Below are positions 1 to 6,205 of a stretch of 11,093 bases of DNA, in pieces; the stretch's first letter is position 1; every line of letters starts with the position of its first letter. The translations under genes and the position numbers were made by a program. This stretch comes from JAWXBG01 sp044375415 (GTDB lineage: Bacteria; Bacteroidota; Bacteroidia; Flavobacteriales_D; Sanyastnellaceae). The stretch is taken from the NCBI GenBank assembly GCA_044375415.1, contig JBILMS010000084.1, positions 1 through 11,093 of the forward strand, in the 5' to 3' direction. Below the pieces are notes generated by a model. It was not told the origin of the DNA, did no database searches, and saw nothing but the letters and a program-made list of their open reading frames with translations.

Positions 1-456
1 GTAAAATTCACGGGCTTTAAACCGGGATCCAAAATCCTTGATCTAGGTACCGGAGGCGGGTTCCCTGCCGTTCCACTCGCCATTTTTTATCCGGAAGTTC
101 AATTCACAGCCGTTGATAGCATTGGCAAAAAAATAAAAGTGGTTGAGGAAGTAAGTAAAGCTTTGGAATTAAAAAATCTGCAGGCCTTAAACGCTCGCGC
201 AGAAACCCTTCGGACTAAGTTCGATTTTGTTGTAACCCGAGCAGTAGCTGAATTGCCATTATTGGTTCAATGGTCAGAAAAACTGATTAGTCCCCATCAG
301 AATCACGCCATTCCGAATGGTTTGATTTGTTTGAAAGGCGGCGATTTAAAAGAAGAAATAAAACCCTTCAAAAAAAGAGTTCAAGTCTATGAACTAAGTT
401 CTTGGTTCAAAGAGGAATATTTCGAGACTAAAAAGATCGTTTACCTAGATCTGTAA
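1..456 (+). CDS. rsmG: 16S rRNA (guanine-N7) methyltransferase RsmG, 3' part
   Basis: The 5' end lies outside the window; 151 residues to the TAA stop at 454-456 are visible, and about 55-60 N-terminal residues are missing if the protein has the usual length near 205-210. RsmG uses S-adenosylmethionine to methylate N7 of G527 (E. coli numbering) in 16S rRNA, in the cytoplasm. The visible part reads in frame from base 1. It has the SAM-binding glycine-rich loop LDLGTGGGFPAVPLAI (bases 40-87), the acidic residue after strand 2 in FTAVDS, then ALNARAE and VTRAVAELPLLVQW, which are hallmarks of this family, and a late LKGGDLKEE. An ATG at 139 is internal and is not the start. The gene converges on the glycosyltransferase at 470 with 13 bp between them and no visible terminator. 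Confidence 0.93.
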   Translation, partial: VKFTGFKPGSKILDLGTGGGFPAVPLAIFYPEVQFTAVDSIGKKIKVVEEVSKALELKNLQALNARAETLRTKFDFVVTRAVAELPLLVQWSEKLISPHQNHAIPNGLICLKGGDLKEEIKPFKKRVQVYELSSWFKEEYFETKKIVYLDL

Positions 457-469
457 GTGATCTCCTGTT

Positions 470-1936
470 TTAATCCTTTGCGTGTTGAATGGAGTAAAAG
501 AAGATAAATCCATATCCGAGCACGAGCATGGTATGAAACGGTACCATTCCCCAATCGTGCAGCACCATAGTTCCCCAGATCAAGCCGAATAAAAAGTAGA
601 GCATCAACATACCCTCACCGATGGTGAGAGGAGAGATTTTAGAAGCTCTATATTTTTTGTCGGAAAACGTTCCTTTCAATCCACTAATCGCAAACTTAGG
701 TGTTCGCACAAAAGCCGACTTCTTGCCGATATAACCTTCAATTACAGCAATGCTATTATGCAAGGAAAGTCCCATACTTACTGATAAAAACATGGGGAAA
801 TCGCGTAAGAAGTGTAGCAACTTCGATTTGCCTTCAACTTTAGGTCGAGAAAGCCAGTAGAAAAAAGCTAAGATTAAAAAACTCAAAAGGAAAAAGGATG
901 CTACGTTAAAAGCCATCGCGTATTCCTTGTGCGTATTTTTAATGATAAGCATAGGCACACTCAGAAGCGATGTACCAAGAATACACAGGAATAAAAAGCT
1001 ATTCATGAGGTGAAAAGTAGCATGAACCTTTCGGCTGAAGCCCAAACCACGTTGCTTGAGCACTTTCCACAAATTCTTTTTGGTGCACTCGGCTGCGCCT
1101 TTAGTCCAACGAAACTGTTGAGCTTTTAGAGCATTCATCTCAGCCGGCAATTCCGATGGACTTCCTATTTCCTGCAAATACACAAAGTCCCAACCTTTTA
1201 ATTGAGCTCGGTAACTGAGATCTAGGTCTTCGGTAATGGTATCACTTTCCCATCCACCCGAATCTACGATTGTTTTTTTACGCCAAATTCCGGCCGTGCC
1301 GTTGAAATTGATAAAGTGCCCGGAAGAGTTTCTACCCTTCTGCTCTACCGTAAAGTGAGCATCCAAACCAAAAGCCTGAAGACGGGTGATGATAGAATAA
1401 TCTTCGTTGAGGTGTTCCCAGCGAGTTTGCACTACACCAATGTTGTCGGACACCGTAAAATGCGGCATTGTTTTACGCAAAAAATCAGGAGCCGGCACAA
1501 AGTCGGCATCAAATATGGCAGTGAAATCGCCTTTGCATATATCGAGACCGTAGGCAAGAGCTCCCGCTTTGAATCCCTTTCTAACCGGACGTTTTACGTG
1601 TTTAATATCATGACCAAGCGCCTGCATTTCGGCAACTTTTTTGGCAGCTACTTCAAAGGATTCGTCGGTGCTATCGTCGAGTACCTGGATTTCCAACTTG
1701 TCTTTTGGATAATCGAATTTGCATACCGCTTCGATAAGACGTTCTACCACATATAGCTCGTTGTAAACCGGTAATTGGACCGTAACGTAGGGCAGATCTT
1801 CGTCCTTCACTTGAGGAAGCGGAACATCCTTATGTTGGTTTTTAACGTAGTTGATTGCGAGACTGAGCTGAACAAGACTGTAAAAGAAAATGAACAGCAA
1901 ACAAGCCGCATAGGTGATGATGAGTGCTAGAGCCAA
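470..1936 (-). CDS. Cellulose-synthase-like family 2 glycosyltransferase, membrane protein
   Basis: 488 aa processive-type GT2. It probably uses a nucleotide sugar to build a beta-linked glycan at the inner membrane; donor and product cannot be read from sequence. There is one N-terminal membrane segment (about 3-26), then the catalytic domain with the D,D,D,QxxRW set: DD at 87-88, DAD at 143-145, TED at 235-237 and QQFRW at 273-277. About four to five membrane segments follow (roughly 308-332, 343-361, 384-400, 442-459, 466-483). KKSAFVRTPKF (405-415) is typical of the Bacteroidota CslA-like subgroup. No PilZ domain is present, so c-di-GMP control is not indicated. The start is a TTG at 1934-1936; no ATG or GTG gives the first membrane segment, and an in-frame stop lies just upstream. 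It is the second gene of a unit with the GT2 at 1940, from which it is separated by three bases. Confidence 0.9.
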   Translation of the reverse strand: MALALIITYAACLLFIFFYSLVQLSLAINYVKNQHKDVPLPQVKDEDLPYVTVQLPVYNELYVVERLIEAVCKFDYPKDKLEIQVLDDSTDESFEVAAKKVAEMQALGHDIKHVKRPVRKGFKAGALAYGLDICKGDFTAIFDADFVPAPDFLRKTMPHFTVSDNIGVVQTRWEHLNEDYSIITRLQAFGLDAHFTVEQKGRNSSGHFINFNGTAGIWRKKTIVDSGGWESDTITEDLDLSYRAQLKGWDFVYLQEIGSPSELPAEMNALKAQQFRWTKGAAECTKKNLWKVLKQRGLGFSRKVHATFHLMNSFLFLCILGTSLLSVPMLIIKNTHKEYAMAFNVASFFLLSFLILAFFYWLSRPKVEGKSKLLHFLRDFPMFLSVSMGLSLHNSIAVIEGYIGKKSAFVRTPKFAISGLKGTFSDKKYRASKISPLTIGEGMLMLYFLFGLIWGTMVLHDWGMVPFHTMLVLGYGFIFFYSIQHAKD

Positions 1937-1939
1937 GGT

Positions 1940-2626
1940 TTAAAAAGAGTATTTGAAGATGGTTGTAAGAATCTTATAGCCTGCTAAAATAGTACCTTTC
2001 ACTGTTCCCGATACCTTGCTTACGCCAATACGCTGCCGATAGCTTACGGGAACCTCGGTACATCTGAGTTTTTTCTTTAACGCTTTTATTTGCATTTCCA
2101 CTGTCCATCCGTAGTTTTTATCTCTCATTTCGAGCAAATTAAGCTCCTTTCGGAGGATTGCACGGAAGGGACCCAAGTCGGTAAAACGGTGGCCATAAAT
2201 CCAACGCATGAGGGTTGTTGCGAGCCAATTTCCGAAAATTTGCGGACCGGTCATACTACCTTTTTCTTTTTGCCCCAATGCTCTGCTCCCGATGACTAAA
2301 TCGGCTTGATTGTTTTGAATCGGTTCTAACACAGCGGGAATTTCGTTGGCATGATCGCTGTGGTCGGCATCCATAAAAAGCACAATATCGGGCGGATCGG
2401 GAAGTGAATTAATATGGGCTATGCCCTTGAGGCAAGCGGCTCCATAACCCTGTATGTTTTCATCAAGTACAACGGCTCCTGCTGTTTCAGCTACTTCTCT
2501 GGTTTTATCTTTGGAATTGTTATTTACCACAATCACATGTCGAACCTTTTCTAAACGTATATCGCGAACTACCAAGCCAATAGATTGTTCTTCATTAAAC
2601 GCAGGAATAATTACGTCGACCACCAT
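1940..2626 (-). CDS. Family 2 glycosyltransferase, DPM1/DPG synthase-like
   Basis: 228 aa cytosolic GT-A glycosyltransferase of the polyprenyl-phosphate sugar synthase type. Such enzymes move a sugar from a nucleotide donor to a lipid phosphate; the sugar and acceptor here are inferred only from family. It opens with VDVIIPAFNEE (3-13), followed by the nucleotide-site loop VVNNNSKDKT (33-42), where many relatives have DDGSxD. The metal-binding DADHSD is at 86-91, VIGSR at 111-115 and TDLGPFRAI at 149-157. There is no C-terminal membrane segment, unlike longer DPG synthases. The ATG start at 2624-2626 fits the family N-terminus. No Shine-Dalgarno sequence is present; a TAATTTCG box sits only 5 bp upstream. 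It is the first gene of a two-gene glycosyltransferase unit, divergent from the Crp/Fnr regulator. Confidence 0.88.
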   Translation of the reverse strand: MVVDVIIPAFNEEQSIGLVVRDIRLEKVRHVIVVNNNSKDKTREVAETAGAVVLDENIQGYGAACLKGIAHINSLPDPPDIVLFMDADHSDHANEIPAVLEPIQNNQADLVIGSRALGQKEKGSMTGPQIFGNWLATTLMRWIYGHRFTDLGPFRAILRKELNLLEMRDKNYGWTVEMQIKALKKKLRCTEVPVSYRQRIGVSKVSGTVKGTILAGYKILTTIFKYSF

Positions 2627-2631
2627 GGCGG

Positions 2632-2639
2632 CGAAATTA
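2632..2639 (-). promoter_or_regulatory. Candidate -7 box for the glycosyltransferase unit
   Basis: Reading the minus strand, TAATTTCG matches the Bacteroidota -7 consensus TAnnTTTG at seven of eight positions. It ends 5 bp before the ATG at 2626. If it is used, transcription starts at or next to the start codon and the mRNA has almost no leader. No convincing -33 TTG was seen. Confidence 0.35.
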
Positions 2640-2643
2640 ACAC

Positions 2644-2652
2644 GGAGGTGAT
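2644..2652 (+). promoter_or_regulatory. Full-length Shine-Dalgarno match upstream of the Crp/Fnr gene
   Basis: GGAGGTGAT complements nine bases of the conserved 16S rRNA 3' tail. An ATG follows at 2655, six bases after GGAGG, which is ideal spacing. That ATG is not in frame with the Crp/Fnr gene starting at 2689. The site therefore serves either the small overlapping ORF or nothing. Confidence 0.4.
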
Positions 2653-2654
2653 TT

Positions 2655-2771
2655 ATGATTCCACACTTTTCATTAACATTGCCCTACCATGTCAAATCAT
2701 TTAAAACCCGATTTAGAGAAACTGCATCGCCATGTTTCTGCCCGAATACAGATTACCGATCGCGAATTTGA
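2655..2771 (+). CDS. Possible 38-aa ORF overlapping the Crp/Fnr start
   Basis: This ORF begins at an ATG with an excellent Shine-Dalgarno sequence, starts MIPHFSLTLPYHVKSF, and stops at TGA 2769-2771, inside codon 27-28 of the Crp/Fnr gene in the +1 relative frame. No family is recognised. If translated, ribosomes would run across the regulator's own start at 2689, so it could dampen or couple regulator synthesis. It may equally be chance. It would only be on transcripts that start upstream of 2644. Confidence 0.2.
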   Translation: MIPHFSLTLPYHVKSFKTRFRETASPCFCPNTDYRSRI

Positions 2772-3303
2772 ACTGTTTGCAAATCGGTTAAAACCGGTTG
2801 TAGTTAAAAAACGAGAGTTATTTGTAAGAGCCGGAGAAAATTCAAGAACAGCGGCCTTTGTTCAAAAAGGTTGTCTTCGCACGTTTTATACAGATTTGAA
2901 AGCCATAGACCATGTTCTCAGTCTCAGTTTCGAAGATTGGTGGGTAGCGGATTTACGTGCTTTTCTAACCGGAGAGCCTGCCTTTTATTCCATTGAAGCA
3001 TTAGAAGAAACCGAATTGCTCACCATAGATTTCGATACGCAAGAGGAGGTATACAAAGAGGCTCCGGCTTTTGAACGATATTTTCGTCTGTTAGTACAGA
3101 ACGCTTTTATTGCCTCCCAAAACAGAGTGATGGATGATATGAGCTTCACGGCTGAAGAACGATACACACAATTGACGGATCGAATTCCAAGTCTTGAACT
3201 CCGAGTAGCCCAGCAACACATCGCTTCCTATTTGGGCATTACCCCGGAGGCATTGAGTCGCATACGTAAATCCATGCTTATCAGGCAAAAAAAGAGTTCT
3301 TGA
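2689..3303 (+). CDS. Crp/Fnr-family transcriptional regulator
   Basis: 204 aa, the usual size for this family. Residues about 20-120 form the cyclic-nucleotide-binding-like beta-roll sensor: KKRELFVRAGE at 40-50 and AAFVQKGCLRTFY at 55-67, a pattern common in Bacteroidota members. A dimer helix lies around 125-155. The C-terminal helix-turn-helix is VAQQHIASYLGITPEALSRIRK (173-194). Its recognition helix carries E187, S190 and R191, the same E-x-x-S-R spacing FNR uses to read TTGAT half-sites, rather than the R-E-x-x-x-R of CRP. It has only one cysteine (C62) and lacks the FNR iron-sulfur ligands, so oxygen sensing is not supported and the ligand is unknown. An in-frame TAA at 2674-2676 limits the start to 2689. 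A weak -7-like TAACATTG lies at 2674-2681. Confidence 0.88.
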   Translation: MSNHLKPDLEKLHRHVSARIQITDREFELFANRLKPVVVKKRELFVRAGENSRTAAFVQKGCLRTFYTDLKAIDHVLSLSFEDWWVADLRAFLTGEPAFYSIEALEETELLTIDFDTQEEVYKEAPAFERYFRLLVQNAFIASQNRVMDDMSFTAEERYTQLTDRIPSLELRVAQQHIASYLGITPEALSRIRKSMLIRQKKSS

Positions 3304-3313
3304 TCTAGATCAA
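3300..3313. promoter_or_regulatory. Perfect FNR-type palindrome TTGATCTAGATCAA
   Basis: This 14-bp perfect palindrome fits TTGAT-N4-ATCAA exactly, the classical FNR/Anr operator. It overlaps the TGA stop of the Crp/Fnr gene, whose recognition helix has the residues expected for that half-site. It lies upstream of the small ORF at 3386 and the terminator at 3496. Binding by the neighbouring regulator is inferred. Confidence 0.45.
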
Positions 3314-3385
3314 GCTAGACAAAAAAGTGTTTTCTCGGATTTTACAACGAAAACAATTGTACTACATGAGATCGATCGTCTTTGC

Positions 3386-3484
3386 ATGATGATTCCGCTT
3401 TTTTCCTCTGTTAGTCCAATACGCACATTTGAATTAGAACTCCTGCAAGAACCTGTATATCATACTAAGGAGTATTTTGGTTAA
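3386..3484 (+). CDS. Possible 32-aa ORF before a terminator
   Basis: ATGATG start, 32 codons (MMIPLFSSVSPIRTFELEL...) and a TAA stop, with an intrinsic terminator beginning 11 bp later. A 7-codon ORF at 3366-3389 overlaps its start through ATGA. There is no Shine-Dalgarno sequence and no recognised family. The 261-bp gap (3304-3564) otherwise holds only the FNR-like box and the terminator. This stretch could encode a small peptide, a small RNA, or just be a long 3' UTR of the Crp/Fnr gene. Confidence 0.2.
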   Translation: MMIPLFSSVSPIRTFELELLQEPVYHTKEYFG

Positions 3485-3495
3485 GTAAGTTGGTG

Positions 3496-3530
3496 AAGTC
3501 CCGCAAATGATAACGTTTGCGGGACTTTTC
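3496..3530 (+). terminator. Intrinsic terminator downstream of the Crp/Fnr region
   Basis: A perfect 12-bp stem, AAGTCCCGCAAA (3496-3507) pairing with TTTGCGGGACTT (3516-3527), has an 8-nt loop and runs into TTTTC. The T run is on the plus strand, so it ends transcripts from the Crp/Fnr side. On the minus strand the stem is followed by CACC, so it is a weak stop for the aminotransferase operon at best. Confidence 0.75.
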
Positions 3531-3564
3531 ATTTAACGGAATTTTCGGAATCCCATGAAGTTTA

Positions 3565-4761
3565 CTAAACCCTTCCCGGATATACTTCCAAGGCTTTCTT
3601 CACACATTCGATTGCATTTCGCAGAGATTCTTGATTGAGCACATAAGCCAATCTCACCTGCTTTTTGCCGAGTTCGGGTTTGGAATAAAACCCGGTAGCA
3701 GGAGCCATCATTACAGTCTGATTGTTGTGTTCAAAATGTTCGAGCATCCATTGACAGAACACATCGCTATCATCAATCGGTAATTGAGCAATGCAATAAA
3801 ACGCGCCGTTGGGTTTTGGGCAAATCACACCGGGAATAGCATTTAAGCCATCCACTAAAATATTTCTACGTTCTACATATTCGTCTACGACGGCTTTGAA
3901 ATATTCGGCAGGTGTATCGAGAGCGGCTTCAGAAGCAATTTGACCAAGTGTAGGTGGACTCAAGCGAGCCTGTGCAAATTTCATCGCCGCCGACATAACC
4001 ACTCTATTGCGCGTAATCATTGCGCCGATACGTGCACCGCACATGCTGTAGCGCTTGCTCACACTATCAATCATGATCGCATTATCTTCAATACCCTCCA
4101 GATTCATAACACTGTATGGAATTTCCCCATCGTAGGCAAATTCGCGATATACCTCATCGACAATTAAGTACAGATCATGTTTGGCAACAATATCGCGCAG
4201 TTGCATCAGCTCCTCTTTACTATAGACACGTCCGGTTGGATTGCCCGGGTTACATATCAAAATTCCTTTCGTTTTTGGGGTAATCAGTTTCTCAAATTCC
4301 TCAACCGAAGCAAGGGCAAAGGCATCTTCGATTTTAGTCATCACCGGCACTACATTGATTCCGGCCATGGTGGCGAATCCATTGTAATTTGCGTAAAACG
4401 GTTCAGGGATGATGAGCTCATCTCCTTCATTAAAACACGTCATAAAAGCAAACACCAGCGCTTCACTTCCACCTGTGGTGATCATTATGTTTTCGGTTTT
4501 TACACCAATTCCTTTGCTTTCATAATATCCGGCCAGACCTTTCCTATAACTCGCAATACCCTCGCTATTGCTATATTCGAGAACACGCAGGTCCATGTTT
4601 TTTATTTTCTCACGAACCACTTGTGGCGTTTCGATATCGGGTTGACCGATATTTAGGTGATAAACTTTTCGTCCCGCCTTTTTTGCTGCCTCCGCATATG
4701 GAACCAATTTGCGAATAGGTGAAGCCGGCATTCTGAGTGCTTTGTCTGAAACGTGTGGCAT
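3565..4761 (-). CDS. PLP-dependent class I/II aminotransferase (AspC-like)
   Basis: 398 aa, full length for fold-type I aminotransferases. It moves an amino group between an amino acid and a 2-oxo acid in the cytosol. Substrate cannot be fixed; aspartate or another amino acid is likely. Visible motifs are HLNIGQPDIETP (35-46), GGSEAL for the phosphate cup (97-102), NPGNPTG (171-177), D202 in VDEVYREF contacting the pyridine nitrogen with Y205 close by, the Schiff-base lysine K236 in SVSKRYSMCGARIG (R244 helps bind phosphate), and R370 in QVRLAY for the substrate carboxylate. ATG start, TAG stop. It follows the GNAT gene after 37 bp and may be read from that operon or from a candidate promoter at 4781-4788. 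Confidence 0.92.
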   Translation of the reverse strand: MPHVSDKALRMPASPIRKLVPYAEAAKKAGRKVYHLNIGQPDIETPQVVREKIKNMDLRVLEYSNSEGIASYRKGLAGYYESKGIGVKTENIMITTGGSEALVFAFMTCFNEGDELIIPEPFYANYNGFATMAGINVVPVMTKIEDAFALASVEEFEKLITPKTKGILICNPGNPTGRVYSKEELMQLRDIVAKHDLYLIVDEVYREFAYDGEIPYSVMNLEGIEDNAIMIDSVSKRYSMCGARIGAMITRNRVVMSAAMKFAQARLSPPTLGQIASEAALDTPAEYFKAVVDEYVERRNILVDGLNAIPGVICPKPNGAFYCIAQLPIDDSDVFCQWMLEHFEHNNQTVMMAPATGFYSKPELGKKQVRLAYVLNQESLRNAIECVKKALEVYPGRV

Positions 4762-4780
4762 AAATCTAATTTATTGGGTG

Positions 4781-4788
4781 CAAAAATA
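4781..4788 (-). promoter_or_regulatory. Candidate -7 box for the aminotransferase
   Basis: On the minus strand TATTTTTG matches TAnnTTTG at all eight positions and is followed by CACCC. It ends 19 bp before the ATG at 4761. It lies in the short gap after the GNAT gene, so it would give the aminotransferase independent expression. No clear -33 TTG is visible at the expected spacing. Confidence 0.45.
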
Positions 4789-4798
4789 AGTCTTGTGG

Positions 4799-5236
4799 TT
4801 AGAGCTCGTAGTACATGAATTTGTGCGGACCAATTATAGGTACCTCATATACTTCATCAATTACTTTAAATCCAATTTTTTCGTAGAAACCAATCGCATT
4901 GAGGCGCGCATCGCACCAAAGCACATCTATACTTTTGGAACGTAGTATTTCAATGGCTTTTCTTACGAGCATTTCACCTGCGTGTTGGCCTCTGTATTCG
5001 GGATCAGTGGCCATAGCCCGCAAACGATATTTTTCTGTATGCGCGATTTTTGGAGTATCACTTCTAAAAAGCGATCCGATAGCCACAATCCTCTCCCCAT
5101 CGAACGTACCGAGATGGATGGCATCTTCGCTATTATCAATGTCAACCACACAATTCTCTCTTTTTTCTTTGTGCGGCCAAAGCACACGAAGTCGGAGATC
5201 ATAGGCTTGTTCGGGCTGAATTCTTTTTACTTCCAT
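4799..5236 (-). CDS. GNAT-family N-acetyltransferase
   Basis: 145 aa single-domain acetyltransferase that would use acetyl-CoA. The motif A core is YRLRAMATDPEYRGQHAGEMLV (70-91), with the pyrophosphate-binding loop R/QxxGxA as RGQHAG, followed by NAIGFYEKIGFKV (113-125), the usual C-terminal GNAT strand-helix. The beginning, with LRLRVLWP, resembles ElaA-like and small-molecule acetyltransferases, but the acceptor cannot be told. The ATG at 5234-5236 lies inside the last codons of the S4-domain gene, overlapping by 10 bp (ATGGAAGTAA), which suggests translational coupling. Confidence 0.85.
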   Translation of the reverse strand: MEVKRIQPEQAYDLRLRVLWPHKEKRENCVVDIDNSEDAIHLGTFDGERIVAIGSLFRSDTPKIAHTEKYRLRAMATDPEYRGQHAGEMLVRKAIEILRSKSIDVLWCDARLNAIGFYEKIGFKVIDEVYEVPIIGPHKFMYYEL

Positions 5237-5625
5237 TGTTCCTCCTCTTCTCCAAAATCTTCGAGATCCATAAATTCATCCAATACCCTTCGATCTTTCT
5301 TCGAAGGTCTTCCCAGTCCGCGTGGACGAAGATCGCGGGCTTGTAATCGAATCAATTCCAATTTCGCCAATTCGTCTTCCGATGTTACATCTTTGGCATA
5401 AGTTGAAACCAATTTAGCTCCTATTCTGGCCTTTGGGAATTCTACCACTTTGACAGAAAAATGGACCGGACCCTTCCGAATTTTTACAACGTCACCAATT
5501 TTGAGTTCTCGTGAGGCTTTTACTAATTCCTCGTTCACCCAGACTTTGCTCAGCTTGCATTGAGATGCAGCCAGGGTGCGGGTTTTATAGACCCTTACAC
5601 ACCAGAGATACTTGTCAATCCTCAT
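5227..5625 (-). CDS. S4-domain RNA-binding protein, Hsp15/HslR-like
   Basis: 132 aa from the chosen start. The S4 domain opens directly with MRIDKYLWCVRVYKTR and continues through WVNEELVKASRELKIGDVV. The C-terminal region has the HslR-like RIGAKLVSTY, the basic RGLGRPSKKDRR, and an acidic tail DEFMDLEDFGEEEEQ. E. coli Hsp15 binds 50S subunits carrying stalled nascent chains; a role in stalled-ribosome handling is inferred from that. The reading frame is open to an ATG at 5688, but the extra 21 residues are not family-like and would overlap the CPBP gene by 74 bp. The ATG at 5623-5625 overlaps the CPBP stop by 11 bp and puts the S4 domain at the N-terminus. Confidence 0.85.
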   Translation of the reverse strand: MRIDKYLWCVRVYKTRTLAASQCKLSKVWVNEELVKASRELKIGDVVKIRKGPVHFSVKVVEFPKARIGAKLVSTYAKDVTSEDELAKLELIRLQARDLRPRGLGRPSKKDRRVLDEFMDLEDFGEEEEQWK

Positions 5626-6205
5626 CTGTGACCAATGTTTCTTGTCCTTGTTTTTCATCGCGTTGTAGTAAACGCAACAACCAGACATCGATCATAAAGT
5701 GAGCTATAATGGCACTTAGAATTCCGAAGTTTTTCGAGGCATAACCCATTGCGCATATCACGCCGGTTAGAGCTATTCCGTATACAGATATCCTCCACTC
5801 CTTCGGATTTAAATATCCATGTATTGCCACAAAAACGATGGCGGTCAATACAATTCCAATCAGAGGTTGTATTGCTCCGCGAAAAAGAATTTCTTCTCCC
5901 ACTCCTGCGCAAAATGAGACAAATAGTATTTCATTCCAACCTAATTTAAATTGGCTGAACATGTTTACATACTTCGTACTTATGGTGCGCATAAAAGGCA
6001 GGGACAAGACGAAATGCGCGACAGCAGCGGATGTAATACCTAAGCTGAGACCTACCAATATTTGCTTCCACAACGGCTCAACCCCCACTAATGTGAATCG
6101 CAAATCCACAGTCTCACTGAAAAAATCAATGATTAGCGCGATCAGAGGCATACCTATCAGGGTTGCCAACGACAGTTTCATTATGGTCGCGCGATCAGGC
6201 TTCAT
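5615..6205 (-). CDS. CPBP-family intramembrane metalloprotease
   Basis: 196 aa membrane protein of the CPBP (CAAX protease/bacteriocin-processing, Abi) family. The three active-site motifs are intact: EEILFR with E104, E105 and R109; FVAIH with H129; and IIAHFMID with H169 and D173. About six hydrophobic segments are visible (around 10-27, 47-70, 92-103, 113-130, 140-155, 160-178). The substrate is unknown; family members cleave proteins or peptides within the membrane. Its ATG at 6203-6205 overlaps the mechanosensitive channel gene by 11 bp (ATGAAGCCTGA), and its own stop overlaps the S4 gene by 11 bp. Confidence 0.88.
   Translation of the reverse strand: MKPDRATIMKLSLATLIGMPLIALIIDFFSETVDLRFTLVGVEPLWKQILVGLSLGITSAAVAHFVLSLPFMRTISTKYVNMFSQFKLGWNEILFVSFCAGVGEEILFRGAIQPLIGIVLTAIVFVAIHGYLNPKEWRISVYGIALTGVICAMGYASKNFGILSAIIAHFMIDVWLLRLLQRDEKQGQETLVTDED

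Noticed and set aside
139..456. A separate 105-codon gene starting at ATG 139.
   Set aside because: The frame is open to base 1 and encodes the RsmG SAM-binding loop upstream, so 139 is an internal codon.
3496..3530. The same terminator serving the minus-strand aminotransferase operon.
   Set aside because: On the minus strand the stem is followed by CACCAAC rather than a T run, so a bidirectional role is not supported.
4177..4656. 159-codon plus-strand ORF inside the aminotransferase.
   Set aside because: It is antisense to conserved aminotransferase sequence with no family features; the minus-strand gene explains the open frame.
5626..5688. Longer N-terminus for the S4-domain protein, starting at ATG 5688.
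   Set aside because: The 21 extra residues are not like the family, and the overlap with the CPBP gene would be 74 bp. The start at 5625 puts the S4 domain first and gives an 11-bp overlap like its neighbours.
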